Shown here: in pieces, positions 37,421 through 46,214 of the stretch
Layout: each line of letters opens with the position of its first letter
Position numbering within the stretch: the first letter of the stretch is position 1
NCBI RefSeq assembly: GCF_002094885.1
Contig: NZ_MSIT01000015.1
Span: forward strand, 1 to 56,574
DNA: 56,574 nucleotides
Direction of reading: 5' to 3'
Origin: Salibaculum halophilum
GTDB taxonomy: Bacteria; Pseudomonadota; Alphaproteobacteria; Rhodobacterales; Rhodobacteraceae
Translations under genes and position numbers: made by a program
Notes under the pieces: generated by a model
What the model was told of the DNA's origin: nothing
The model's database searches: none
Seen by the model: the letters and a program-made list of their open reading frames with translations, nothing else

Positions 37421-38359
37421 ATGCGGGCATTCGTATTTCCGGGCCAGGGGGCCCAGGCCATCGGCATGGGCCAGGCGCTGGCCGAGACCTATCCGGCGGC
37501 GCGGGCCGTCTTCGAGGAGGTCGACACGGCCCTCGGTGAACCGCTCTCGCGGCTTGTCTGGCAGGGCGAGATCGCCGAGCTGACGCTGACCCGCAACGCC
37601 CAGCCGGCGCTGATGGCGACCTCTATGGCGGCGATGCGGGCGCTGGAGGCCGAGGGCGTCGGGATCGGGGCGGCCGATTACGTGGCCGGGCATAGCCTCG
37701 GGGAATATTCCGCGCTGGCCGCAGCGGGCGCCCTGAGCATCGCCGACACCGCCCGCCTGTTGCGCCTGCGCGGCGAGGCGATGCAGGCGGCCGTGCCCGT
37801 AGGCGAGGGCGCCATGGCCGCGCTGCTCGGGCTGGATTTCGACACCGCCGCCGCCGTGGCCGAGGAGGCCTCCGAAGGCGAGGTCTGCCAGGCGGCGAAT
37901 GACAACGATCCCGGCCAGGTGGTCGTCTCGGGCCACAAGGCGGCGGTGGAGCGGGCGGTGGAGATCGCCAAGGAGAAAGGCGCCAGGCGCGCCATGCTGC
38001 TGCCGGTCAGCGCGCCGTTCCACTGCGCCTTGATGCAACCGGCGGCCGACCGCATGGCCGCGGCCCTTGCGGATGTCGAGATCGCCGCACCGGCAGTGCC
38101 GCTGGTGGCCAACGTGCGGGCCGAGGCGGTCGACGAGCCCGACGAGATCCGCGATCTGCTGGTGGCGCAGGTCACCGGGCCGGTGCGCTGGCGCGAGAGC
38201 GTGGCCTGGATGGCCGGCCAGGGCGTGACCGACGCCTGGGAGATCGGCGCCGGCAAGGCGCTGTCGGGGATGATCAAGCGCATCGACCGCGCGGTCGCGA
38301 CGCGGGCGGTCGGCACGCCGGAGGACGTCCTGGCTGCGGCGGCGGCCCTGGACGGGTAG
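37421..38359 (+). CDS. fabD: malonyl-CoA:ACP transacylase
   Basis: A 312-residue acyltransferase with the opening FVFPGQGAQAIGMGQ, nucleophile motif GHSLGEYSALAAAG and histidine in SAPFHCALMQPAA. It loads malonate onto ACP at the start of each elongation cycle. It is followed by fabG, acpP and fabF on the same strand, a standard fatty-acid cluster (fabH and plsX are not here). Confidence 0.96.
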   Translation: MRAFVFPGQGAQAIGMGQALAETYPAARAVFEEVDTALGEPLSRLVWQGEIAELTLTRNAQPALMATSMAAMRALEAEGVGIGAADYVAGHSLGEYSALAAAGALSIADTARLLRLRGEAMQAAVPVGEGAMAALLGLDFDTAAAVAEEASEGEVCQAANDNDPGQVVVSGHKAAVERAVEIAKEKGARRAMLLPVSAPFHCALMQPAADRMAAALADVEIAAPAVPLVANVRAEAVDEPDEIRDLLVAQVTGPVRWRESVAWMAGQGVTDAWEIGAGKALSGMIKRIDRAVATRAVGTPEDVLAAAAALDG

Positions 38360-38442
38360 AAAACGCGCCCGGCGGTCGGGCGGCGCGAAATAATTCTGGA
38401 ATTTTGTTGCCCCCGCGACGGGGCCAGGAGAGGAAAGACGAT

Positions 38443-39180
38443 ATGTTCGATCTGACGGGAAAGACCGCGCTGGTGACCGGCGCATCGGGAGGGATCGGCG
38501 GCGCAATCGCCAGGGCCCTGCATGCGGCCGGGGCCACGGTGGGCCTGTCGGGCACCCGCGAGGCACCCTTGCAGGACCTGGCCGCCGACCTGGGCGACCG
38601 CGCGCACGTTTTGCCCTGCAACCTGTCCGACCGCGCCGAGGTGGATGGGCTGATCAAGACGGCCACGGCGGCCATGGGCGGTGTCGATATTCTGGTCAAC
38701 AACGCCGGTATCACCCGCGACAACCTGTTCATGCGGATGGGCGACGATGACTGGGACAGCGTTCTGGAGGTCAACTTGACCTCGACCATGCGGCTGTCGA
38801 AGACCGCCATCCGACCGATGATGAAGGCCCGCTGGGGCCGCATCGTCAACATCACTTCGGTGGTGGGCGCCACCGGCAATGCGGGCCAGGCGAACTATGC
38901 CGCGGCCAAGGCCGGCATGGTGGGTCTGTCCAAGTCGCTGGCGCAGGAGGTCGCCACACGGGGTATCACCGTGAACTGCGTCGCCCCCGGCTTCATCGCC
39001 ACGGCCATGACCGACAAGCTGGACGACGACCGGAAGGCGGCGATCAACAGCCAGATCCCGGCGGCGCGCATGGGCACCCCCGAAGAGATCGCCGCGGCCG
39101 TTCTTTACCTGGCCAGCGAAGAGGCGGGTTACGTAACGGGAACGACGTTGCACGTGAACGGCGGCATGGCCATGTCGTGA
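38443..39180 (+). CDS. fabG: 3-oxoacyl-ACP reductase
   Basis: A 245-residue short-chain dehydrogenase with the NADP-binding motif TGASGGIGGAIA, NNAGITRDNLFMRM, the catalytic Ser in NITSVVG, the YxxxK pair in NYAAAKAGM, and the FabG C-terminus YVTGTTLHVNGGMAMS. ATG 38443 is preceded by GGAGAGG. Confidence 0.96.
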   Translation: MFDLTGKTALVTGASGGIGGAIARALHAAGATVGLSGTREAPLQDLAADLGDRAHVLPCNLSDRAEVDGLIKTATAAMGGVDILVNNAGITRDNLFMRMGDDDWDSVLEVNLTSTMRLSKTAIRPMMKARWGRIVNITSVVGATGNAGQANYAAAKAGMVGLSKSLAQEVATRGITVNCVAPGFIATAMTDKLDDDRKAAINSQIPAARMGTPEEIAAAVLYLASEEAGYVTGTTLHVNGGMAMS

Positions 39181-39205
39181 GCGGCCATGGCGGGTCTGAA
39201 AGCGT

Positions 39206-39233
39206 TTGCGTTGCCGGGAATCTCTGGTATAGG
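39206..39233 (+). promoter_or_regulatory. probable acpP promoter
   Basis: TTGCGT and TATAGG with a 16-base spacer lie about 143 bases before acpP in the 195-base fabG-acpP gap, suggesting separate, stronger transcription of acpP. Confidence 0.45.
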
Positions 39234-39375
39234 CCGCTCAGATTTCGCGGCTGGGTGTCTTGCCCGCCCGTCCGGGTCCTCGAGCAGGGCCGCAAGAGCC
39301 GCCCGGCCGTATCAACCCCGGCGAGGGCAACCCAAACAGGGGGCGCAAGGCCCCGAAGCGAAGTGAGGAACTATC

Positions 39376-39609
39376 ATGAGCGATGTCGCAGATCGCGTCC
39401 GCAAGATCGTTGTGGAACACCTGGGTGTTGAAGAGGGCAAGGTCGTCGAGGGCGCATCCTTCATCGACGATCTGGGGGCCGACTCGCTGGACACCGTCGA
39501 ACTGGTCATGGCCTTCGAGGAGGAGTTCGGCATCGAGATCCCCGACGATGCCGCCGAGACCATCCAGACCTTCGGCGATGCGGTGAAGTTCATCAACGAC
39601 GCTGGCTGA
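39376..39609 (+). CDS. acpP: acyl carrier protein
   Basis: A 77-residue ACP with the phosphopantetheine site [19 protein letters not shown]; the Ser is the attachment residue. It is acidic with a normal length, and its AAGTGAGGA upstream sequence provides a ribosome-binding site. It carries the growing acyl chain for the Fab enzymes and can supply acyl groups to the LuxI synthase encoded in this window. Confidence 0.97.
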   Translation: MSDVADRVRKIVVEHLGVEEGKVVEGASFIDDLGADSLDTVELVMAFEEEFGIEIPDDAAETIQTFGDAVKFINDAG

Positions 39610-39650
39610 CAGGGCCGCCCCGCGAGGGGGATCCGGGCCAGAAAGAACGG

Positions 39651-39678
39651 GGGCGGGCCGCGCGGTGCCGCCCTTTTT
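39651..39678 (+). terminator. terminator after acpP
   Basis: GGGCGG pairs with CCGCCC around an 11-base GC-rich loop and is followed by TTTTT. It would uncouple acpP from fabF. Confidence 0.6.
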
Positions 39679-39824
39679 CGTGGTCTTCCGGCTGAGGCCG
39701 CGGCATGGAAACAGGGCGTCGGACCGGTGGGGCGCGTCGACGCCAATGGCGCCGGTGGGCCTTGCCCCGCGCCCCCGGGCCGGGCTATCAGGTAGCGGCG
39801 AAACAGCAAGTCGAGGGGCCGAGC

Positions 39825-41084
39825 ATGCGTCGAGTCGCGGTAACCGGATTGGGGCTGGTCACGCCCCTGGCCGACGGGGTGGAAGACAGCTGGGCACGCC
39901 TGCTGGCGGGCCAGAGCGGCGCGGGGCGGATCACCCGTTTCGACCCCGAGGGCTTTGCCACGTCCTATGCCTGCGAGGTGCCCTTCGGTGACGGCGGGAA
40001 CGGCACCTTCAACCCCGATCAGTACATGGAGCCCAAGGAGGCCCGAAAGGTCGATACCTTCATCCTCTTCGCCATGGCGGCCGCCGACCAGGCCGTTCGC
40101 GACGCAGGCTGGACCCCCGATACCGAGGAGGCGCTTCTGCGCACGGGCGTTCTGACAGGCTCGGGGATCGGCGGGCTGAATTCCATCGCGAACACGGCCG
40201 TCATGATGAAGGAAAAGGGGCCGCGCCGGGTCTCGCCCTTCTTCGTGCCGGGGGCGCTGATCAACCTGATCTCGGGCCAGATCGCCATCAAGTACGGCTT
40301 CAAGGGGCCCAACCATGCAGTCGTCACCGCCTGTTCCACCGGCGCCCATGCCATCGGCGACGCGGCGCAGCTGATCAAGGCGGGCCGGGCGGACGTGATG
40401 ATCGCCGGCGGGGCCGAGGCGGCGATCTGCGAGATCGGCATCGCCGGGTTCAACGCCTGCAAGGCGCTCTCCACCAAGCGGGGCGACGACCCGCAGGCGG
40501 CGAGCCGCCCCTATGACACCGACCGCGACGGCTTCGTCATGGGCGAGGGCGCGGGCATGGTCGTGCTGGAAGACTACGAGCACGCCAGGGCGCGCGGTGC
40601 GAAAATCTATGCCGAGGTTCTGGGCTACGGCCTGACCGGCGACGCCTACCACATTACCGCCCCGTCCGAGGATGGCGAGGGCGGCGAGCGGTCGATGCAG
40701 GCCGCGCTGGCGGATGCCGCGCTGGCGCCCGATGCCGTCGATTACATTAACGCCCATGGCACAAGCACCATGGCCGACGTGATCGAACTTGGCGCGGTCG
40801 AACGCCTGCTGGGCGATCACGCGGGCAATGTCACCATGTCCTCGACCAAGTCGATGACGGGGCACCTGCTGGGGGCGGCCGGCGCGATCGAGGCGATCTT
40901 CTCGATTCTCGCCATTCGCGACCAGGTCGCGCCCCCGACGATCAACCTCGACGACCCGGCGACCGAGACGCCGCTGGACCTGGCCGCGAACGCCAAGGTC
41001 AAGCGCAAGATCGACGTGGCGCTGTCCAATTCCTTCGGTTTCGGGGGCACCAACGCGAGCGTGCTGTTCGGAAAGGCCGGCTAG
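39825..41084 (+). CDS. fabF: 3-oxoacyl-ACP synthase II
   Basis: A 419-residue condensing enzyme starting MRRVAVTGLGLVTPLADG. The catalytic triad is C170 in VTACSTGAHAIG, H311 in NAHGTSTMAD and H347 in TGHLLGAAG. The C-terminus NSFGFGGTNASVLF is typical. The frame is open 40 codons further upstream without homology. The stop TAG abuts the mltG ATG. Confidence 0.96.
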   Translation: MRRVAVTGLGLVTPLADGVEDSWARLLAGQSGAGRITRFDPEGFATSYACEVPFGDGGNGTFNPDQYMEPKEARKVDTFILFAMAAADQAVRDAGWTPDTEEALLRTGVLTGSGIGGLNSIANTAVMMKEKGPRRVSPFFVPGALINLISGQIAIKYGFKGPNHAVVTACSTGAHAIGDAAQLIKAGRADVMIAGGAEAAICEIGIAGFNACKALSTKRGDDPQAASRPYDTDRDGFVMGEGAGMVVLEDYEHARARGAKIYAEVLGYGLTGDAYHITAPSEDGEGGERSMQAALADAALAPDAVDYINAHGTSTMADVIELGAVERLLGDHAGNVTMSSTKSMTGHLLGAAGAIEAIFSILAIRDQVAPPTINLDDPATETPLDLAANAKVKRKIDVALSNSFGFGGTNASVLFGKAG

Positions 41085-42245
41085 ATGTGGCGACACATCG
41101 CCAGCAACGCGCTGACCTTCCTGATCGTGCTGCTGTTCCTGCTGGCCGGCGTGGTCGCCTGGGGTAACCGTGAGTACACCGCCCGCGGCCCGCTGGAGGC
41201 GGCGATCTGCCTGCAGGTCGAGCGTGGTGCGACCATGCGCGGGGTCAGCGAGGATCTGGCCGCGCGCGGCGCCATCAGCTTGCCGGCGATATTCCGCATC
41301 GGTGCCGATTACGCCGACAAGGCGTCGCAGCTCAAGGCGGGGTCCTTCCTGGTGCCTGCCGGGGCCTCGATGGAAGAGATAACCGAGATCGTGACCGCCA
41401 GCGGCCAGAGCACCTGCGGCACCGAGATCGTCTATCGCATCGGGGTCACGCGGGTGCTGGCCGAGGTGCGCGCGCTCGATCCCGAGACGCGGCAATACGA
41501 GCAGCTTGCGCAGTTCGATCCCGCTACCGGGGCGCCGCCCCAGGCCTACCGGCAGCAGCGCGCGGCGGCGGATACCCAGTACCGCGTGGTGGTGTCCGAG
41601 GGCGTGACGAGCTGGCAAGTGATAACCGCGCTCAACGACCTGGACGTGCTGGCGGGCGAGATCGCGCAGGTGCCTGACGAGGGCAGCCTGGCACCCGACA
41701 GCTACCAGATTTCGCCCGGCGATGAGGCGGCGGAGCTTATCACGCGAATGCAGGCCGCGCAGGAGCGGATCCTCGCCGAGGCCTGGGCGGAGCGCGACGA
41801 GGGGTTGCCGATCGAGACCCCGCAGGAGGCCCTGATCCTGGCCTCGATCGTCGAGAAAGAGACCGGCGGCTACGACGAGGTGCGTCAGGTGGCCAGCGTC
41901 TTCGAGAACCGGCTGGAGCGGGGCATGCGGCTGCAGACCGACCCGACGGTGATCTACGGCATCACCGAGGGGCGCGGGCCTCTGGGCCGGGGCCTGCGCC
42001 AGAGCGAGCTGCGCGCCGAGACCGACTACAACACCTATGTCAACGCGGGGCTGCCGCCCACGCCCATCGCCAACCCGGGGCGGCGCAGCATCGAGGCGGT
42101 GATGACTCCCGCCGAGACCGATTACATCTACTTCGTGGCCAAGACGCTGGACCCGCGCGACGGGCACAACTTCGCGACCACGCTGGAAGAACACAACCGC
42201 AATGTTTCGGCCTACCGCGCGCTTGAGGCCGAGCAGGCCCAATGA
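41085..42245 (+). CDS. mltG: endolytic murein transglycosylase MltG
   Basis: A 386-residue YceG/MltG protein with an N-terminal membrane anchor (LTFLIVLLFLLAGVVAW), a LysM-like region and the catalytic domain with ALILASIVEKETG (catalytic Glu) and LQTDPTVIYGI, then YNTYVNAGLPPTPIANPG. It cleaves nascent glycan strands. Its start directly follows the fabF stop, so translation is coupled. fabF-mltG upstream of the GTA cluster is a conserved Rhodobacterales arrangement. Confidence 0.95.
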   Translation: MWRHIASNALTFLIVLLFLLAGVVAWGNREYTARGPLEAAICLQVERGATMRGVSEDLAARGAISLPAIFRIGADYADKASQLKAGSFLVPAGASMEEITEIVTASGQSTCGTEIVYRIGVTRVLAEVRALDPETRQYEQLAQFDPATGAPPQAYRQQRAAADTQYRVVVSEGVTSWQVITALNDLDVLAGEIAQVPDEGSLAPDSYQISPGDEAAELITRMQAAQERILAEAWAERDEGLPIETPQEALILASIVEKETGGYDEVRQVASVFENRLERGMRLQTDPTVIYGITEGRGPLGRGLRQSELRAETDYNTYVNAGLPPTPIANPGRRSIEAVMTPAETDYIYFVAKTLDPRDGHNFATTLEEHNRNVSAYRALEAEQAQ

Positions 42246-42275
42246 ACGCAACGCCCGTTCAGGCGCGTGCAAGTT

Positions 42276-42304
42276 TTGACCGAACGCGCGGTCCGACGTA
42301 GATT
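42276..42304 (+). promoter_or_regulatory. strong promoter upstream of the GTA cluster
   Basis: TTGACC (42276-42281) and TAGATT (42299-42304) are spaced by exactly 17 bases. The expected transcription start falls at or within a base or two of the ATG at 42311, which opens a five-codon frame (MLDKL, stop at 42328). Confidence 0.65.
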
Positions 42305-42327
42305 TTCCATATGCTGGACAAGCTGTG

Positions 42328-42362
42328 ACGGCCCCCGGGGGAAAACTCCCGGGGGCCGTTTT
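42328..42362 (+). terminator. terminator/attenuator between mltG and GTA g1
   Basis: A 12-bp perfect stem ACGGCCCCCGGG/CCCGGGGGCCGT with an 8-base loop, followed by a TTTT run that includes the last stem base. It lies after mltG and after the TTGACC promoter, and 43 bases before g1. It can end the mltG transcript and the short promoter-proximal RNA. Confidence 0.88.
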
Positions 42363-42404
42363 CATCGCGCTCGCTGGGCGGAGCAACCAGTGGGGTGGAC
42401 CCTT

Positions 42405-42758
42405 ATGAGCAACCAACGCGGCGGCAAACCCGCCGATCAGGAAATCGCTGCTGAACGTATCAAGGAGGCTAGGCAGCTCAATCGAAGCATCAACGCGACC
42501 CTCGCCCGTATCCTGGCCGACCTGCAGGCGGGCCGGCTGGACGAGGTTCGGGACCTGGCGGTCAAGCAGAAACAACTGGAAACGGCCATCGCACAGGCCC
42601 AGAAACTGGAGGCGGAGTTCAATGAAAGGTTCGGAACCGGGATCGAGAGCGACGAGATCGACATCGAGCGCGCCCGATTTGAGATCGGGTGCCGACTTGC
42701 TCGCATCCGCCGCTGTTGCCGAGAGAAAGGCCTTCCTGCGGCAGATGAAGGCGACTGA
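42405..42758 (+). CDS. GTA g1, small terminase-like protein
   Basis: A 117-residue protein with an N-terminal coiled-coil-like helix pair (AERIKEARQLNRSINATL, then LAVKQKQLETAIAQAQKLE) at the position of RcGTA g1, which has been recognised as the small terminase. It should recruit DNA to the packaging motor, without cos/pac specificity in GTAs. ATG 42405 (MSNQRGGKPADQE) has GGGGTGG upstream. Its 3' end overlaps g2. Confidence 0.82.
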   Translation: MSNQRGGKPADQEIAAERIKEARQLNRSINATLARILADLQAGRLDEVRDLAVKQKQLETAIAQAQKLEAEFNERFGTGIESDEIDIERARFEIGCRLARIRRCCREKGLPAADEGD

Positions 42759-44022
42759 GCTGCGCGCGCTGCCGTATCTTTTCGACTTCTGGGCGCTGGG
42801 GCACCAGGTGCCCCCGGCGGGCGACTGGCGGACCTGGGTAATCCTGGGCGGGCGTGGCGCGGGCAAGACCCGCGCCGGGGCCGAATGGGTCCGGTCCATG
42901 GCAGAGGGGTCGCGTCCGCGCGACCCCGGCCCGGCGCGGCGCATCGCGCTGGTGGGCGAGACCATGGACCAGGCGCGCGAGGTCATGGTCTTCGGCGAAA
43001 GCGGCATCCTGGCCTGCACGCCACGGGATCGCCGGCCGCGGTGGATCGCCGGGCGGCAGATGCTGGTCTGGCCCAACGGGGCGACGGCGCGGGTGTTTTC
43101 CGCCCACGACCCCGAGAGCCTGCGCGGCCCGCAGTTCGACGCGGCCTGGGCCGACGAGCTGGCCAAATGGCCCAAGGCCGCGGCGGTCTGGCCGATGCTG
43201 CAGTTCGGGCTGCGGCTGGGCCGGCGCCCGCGCGCCTGCGTGACCACCACGCCGCGCCGGGTCAGCGCGCTGACCGACCTGCTGGCGCGGCCCTCGACGG
43301 TGCAGACCCACGCCCCGACCGAGGCCAACCGCGCCTATCTGGCCGATACCTTCCTTGAGGAGATCATGGCCGAATACGCCGGCACCCGGCTGGGGCGGCA
43401 GGAACTGGACGGGGTGCTGTTGTCGGACGTGGATGGCGCGCTGTGGTCCACCGCCGGGCTGGAGGCCGCGCGGGTGGACGCGGCGCCCGACCTGGACCGC
43501 ATCGTGGTCGCCGTGGACCCGCCGGCGGGGCAGGGGGCGCAGGCCGACACCTGCGGCATCATTGTCGCCGGGGCCTGCACCCAGGGGCCGCCGCGGGACT
43601 GGCGCGTCGTGGTTCTGGAGGATGCCAGCGTGCAGGGATGTTCGCCCATGGGCTGGGCCGCGGCCGCCCTGCGCGCCATGGCCCGGCACGGGGCTGAGCG
43701 TTTGGTGGCCGAGGTCAACCAGGGCGGGGCCATGGTGGAAAGCATCGTGCGCTCGCTCGATGACACGGTGCCCTACAAGGCGGTTCATGCCGGCCGGTCC
43801 AAGGCGGCGCGGGCCGAGCCCGTGGCCGCGCTCTACGAACAGGGGCGCGTGGCGCATCTGCGCGGGCTGGGCGAGCTGGAGGACCAGATGTGCCAGATGA
43901 CGGCGCAGGGGTATGCGGGAACGGGCTCGCCCGACCGGGTCGACGCGCTGGTCTGGGCGATCACCGACCTTGTGCTGGCGCCGGCCCGCGCCCACCGCAG
44001 CCCGCGGATGCGCACGTTGTGA
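42622..44022 (+). CDS. GTA g2, large terminase (packaging ATPase/nuclease)
   Basis: A 466-residue TerL. The ATPase domain has Walker A ILGGRGAGKTRAGAEWV preceded by LPYLFDFWALGHQ, and a Walker B-like LVGETMDQAREVM region. The nuclease domain has acidic residues in VVAVDPPAGQG and in VDALVWAITDLV. ATG 42622 follows GGAGGCGGAG at the right distance. It overlaps g1 by 137 bases in another frame; ATG 42748 would remove a conserved-looking N-terminal helix. It fills GTA heads with host DNA. Confidence 0.93.
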   Translation: MKGSEPGSRATRSTSSAPDLRSGADLLASAAVAERKAFLRQMKATELRALPYLFDFWALGHQVPPAGDWRTWVILGGRGAGKTRAGAEWVRSMAEGSRPRDPGPARRIALVGETMDQAREVMVFGESGILACTPRDRRPRWIAGRQMLVWPNGATARVFSAHDPESLRGPQFDAAWADELAKWPKAAAVWPMLQFGLRLGRRPRACVTTTPRRVSALTDLLARPSTVQTHAPTEANRAYLADTFLEEIMAEYAGTRLGRQELDGVLLSDVDGALWSTAGLEAARVDAAPDLDRIVVAVDPPAGQGAQADTCGIIVAGACTQGPPRDWRVVVLEDASVQGCSPMGWAAAALRAMARHGAERLVAEVNQGGAMVESIVRSLDDTVPYKAVHAGRSKAARAEPVAALYEQGRVAHLRGLGELEDQMCQMTAQGYAGTGSPDRVDALVWAITDLVLAPARAHRSPRMRTL

Positions 44023-44046
44023 CCGCCTGCGCCATCGACACGGAAG

Positions 44047-44071
44047 CGCCGCCCCTCGGGGCGGCGTTTTT
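44047..44071 (+). terminator. terminator-like hairpin between GTA g2 and g3
   Basis: An 8-bp stem CGCCGCCC/GGGCGGCG with a CTCG tetraloop, followed by TTTTT, lies 24 bases after the g2 stop. The 181-base g2-g3 gap holds no other gene. Confidence 0.8.
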
Positions 44072-44203
44072 CGTTTGATGTCAGGGTATTGGCATCGTTG
44101 CGCGCCCGGCGCACGGGGCGTTTCCGGCCCGTTCAGGGCCTTGGCGCAGGGTGTGCCCTGTTGGATCGCAAGACGACGGATCGGGCGGATCGAGGAGATT
44201 TGG

Positions 44204-45403
44204 ATGTTCGACTTTCTCAAGCGTGGCGAAACCGGGCCCGAGCCGGCGCCCGACCCGGCGGCTCCCGAGGCCAAGGCCTCGGCCGCGGGGCGCGTGGCGG
44301 CCTGGGGCAGCGCCGGCCGCGTGACCTGGAGCGCCCGCGACAGCGTCACCCTGACCAAGACCGGCTTTGCCGCCAATCCCATCGGCTTTCGCACGGTCAG
44401 GATGATCGCCGAGGCGGTGGCCGCGCTGCCGCTGGTGCTGCAGGATCACGCGCGCCGCTATGACAGCCACCCCGTGCTCGACCTGGTGCAGCGCCCCAAC
44501 GGGGCGCAGGGCCGGGCGGAACTGATCGAGGCGCTGATCGGGCAGCTGCTGCTGACCGGCAACGGCTACCTCGAGGCGGTGCCCGGCCCCGAGGGCACGC
44601 CGGCCGAACTGCATGTGCTGCGCTCGGACCGGATGGCGCTGGTGCCCGGCACCGATGGCTGGCCGGTGGCCTATGACTATACCGTGGGCGGGCGCACGCA
44701 CCGGTTCCAGGTCGGCGACGGCCCCGGCCCGGTCTGCCACATCAAGAGTTTTCACCCCCAGGATGACCACTACGGCTTGTCGCCGATGCAGGCCGCGGCC
44801 AACGCGGTGGACGTGCACAACGCCGCCAGTCGCTGGTCCAAGGCGCTGCTGGACAATGCCGCGCGGCCCTCGGGGGCGATCGTCTATGCCGGGGCCGACG
44901 GGCAGGGCCAACTGAGCCCCGACCAGTACGACCGGCTGCTGCTGGAGATGGAAACCCAGCACCAGGGCGCGCGCAATGCCGGCAGGCCGATGCTGCTGGA
45001 GGGCGGGCTGGACTGGAAGCCCATGGGCTTCTCGCCCAGCGACATGGAATTCCAGGAAACCAAGGAGGCCGCGGCGCGCGAGATCGCCATCGCCTTCGGC
45101 GTGCCGCCGATGCTGCTGGGCATTCCCGGGGATGCGACCTACGCCAACTACCAGGAGGCCAACCGCGCCTTCTACCGGCTGACGGTGCTGCCGCTGGCGA
45201 CCCGGGTGACCGGGGCGCTGTCCGACTGGCTGAATGATTTCACCGGCGAGGCCGTGACGCTGCGCCCCGACCTGGACCAGGTGCCGGCGCTGGCCAGCGA
45301 GCGCGAGGCGCAATGGGCGCGCATCGGCGGCGCCGATTTCCTGACGGATGCGGAAAAGCGCCGCCTGCTGGGCCTGCCGCCGCAGGAGGTGGGCGATGGA
45401 TGA
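44204..45403 (+). CDS. GTA g3, portal protein
   Basis: A 399-residue HK97-type portal starting MFDFLKRGETG. It has the clip/stem-region pattern LTGNGYLEAVPGPEGTPAEL, KSFHPQDDHYGLSPMQAA, and a conserved C-terminal ETKEAAAREIAIAFGVPPM, then GDATYANYQEANRAFYRLT. The dodecameric portal is the DNA entry channel. ATG 44204 has GAGGAG 9 bases upstream. Confidence 0.95.
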   Translation: MFDFLKRGETGPEPAPDPAAPEAKASAAGRVAAWGSAGRVTWSARDSVTLTKTGFAANPIGFRTVRMIAEAVAALPLVLQDHARRYDSHPVLDLVQRPNGAQGRAELIEALIGQLLLTGNGYLEAVPGPEGTPAELHVLRSDRMALVPGTDGWPVAYDYTVGGRTHRFQVGDGPGPVCHIKSFHPQDDHYGLSPMQAAANAVDVHNAASRWSKALLDNAARPSGAIVYAGADGQGQLSPDQYDRLLLEMETQHQGARNAGRPMLLEGGLDWKPMGFSPSDMEFQETKEAAAREIAIAFGVPPMLLGIPGDATYANYQEANRAFYRLTVLPLATRVTGALSDWLNDFTGEAVTLRPDLDQVPALASEREAQWARIGGADFLTDAEKRRLLGLPPQEVGDG

Positions 45404-45623
45404 GCGGCCCTTCCCGCGCGAGGCCTTCGACTGTGCCCCGGCGATGCGGATCGAGGCGCAGGAGCGGCTGACGGCGCTGCAATTCAGCCAGCTGCACACG
45501 CAGCTGAGCAAGATCGAGGACATGATGCAGCGGCTCGAACGCCGCCTGTGGCTGACCGTCTTCGGCGTGGTGGGGGTGATCCTGGCGCAGGCGGCGCAGT
45601 CGCTGATGGCCACGGCCCCGTGA
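45396..45623 (+). CDS. GTA g3.5, small membrane-anchored protein
   Basis: A 75-residue frame overlapping the end of g3 by 8 bases. Residues 20-50 form a helix (LTALQFSQLHTQLSKIED) and about 52-70 a single membrane span (LTVFGVVGVILAQAAQ). The position between portal and protease matches the small gene 3.5 of RcGTA; its role is unknown. Confidence 0.8.
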   Translation: MDERPFPREAFDCAPAMRIEAQERLTALQFSQLHTQLSKIEDMMQRLERRLWLTVFGVVGVILAQAAQSLMATAP

Positions 45624-45635
45624 GAGGAGAGAGGC

Positions 45636-46175
45636 ATGAACCTGGAACACAAGTACATGGGTTTCGGCACCGAACTGGTGGTCGATGGCGCCGAGGTGGC
45701 GGGCTATGCCTCGCTCTTCGGGGCGGCGGACAAGGGCGGCGACGTGGTCGAGCGCGGCGCCTACACCCGCTCGCTGGACCGGCTGAAGGACCGCGGCGGG
45801 CGCGTCAAGATGCTCTGGCAGCATGACCCGTCCCAGCCCATCGGCGTCTGGGACGCGGTGCACGAGGATGACCGGGGTCTCTGGGTCAAGGGGCGCATCC
45901 TGCGCGACGTGGACCGCGGCCGCGAGGCCGCCGCGCTGATCGAGGCGGGCGCGATCGACGGGCTGTCGATCGGCTATCGCACGCTGCGGGCGACGAAAAA
46001 CGACAAGGGCGGCCGGCTCTTGTCCGAGCTGGAGCTGTGGGAGGTGTCGCTCGTGACCTTCCCGATGCTTCCCGATGCGCGGGTCGGGGCCAAGGGGGAC
46101 GATCCCGAGGCCCGGGTCATGCGTGAACTGGCGCAGGTCTTTTGCGAGGCCCGCCGCCTGCTGGTCCCGAAATAG
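45636..46175 (+). CDS. GTA g4, HK97-type prohead protease
   Basis: A 179-residue serine protease with the catalytic His in MLWQHDPSQPIG, Ser in DGLSIGYRT and the acidic residue in ELWEVSLVTFP. It cleaves the N-terminal domain of the capsid protein. ATG 45636 has GAGAGGAGAG upstream. Confidence 0.93.
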   Translation: MNLEHKYMGFGTELVVDGAEVAGYASLFGAADKGGDVVERGAYTRSLDRLKDRGGRVKMLWQHDPSQPIGVWDAVHEDDRGLWVKGRILRDVDRGREAAALIEAGAIDGLSIGYRTLRATKNDKGGRLLSELELWEVSLVTFPMLPDARVGAKGDDPEARVMRELAQVFCEARRLLVPK

Positions 46176-46214
46176 GCCCGGCGTTTCACCCACTTGTCTG
46201 AAGGAACCGCACAG

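Noticed and set aside
39312-43328. A 1338-codon open frame antisense to acpP, fabF, mltG and GTA g1-g2
   Set aside because: It crosses several well-identified genes and intergenic terminators, and its translation has no recognisable domain.
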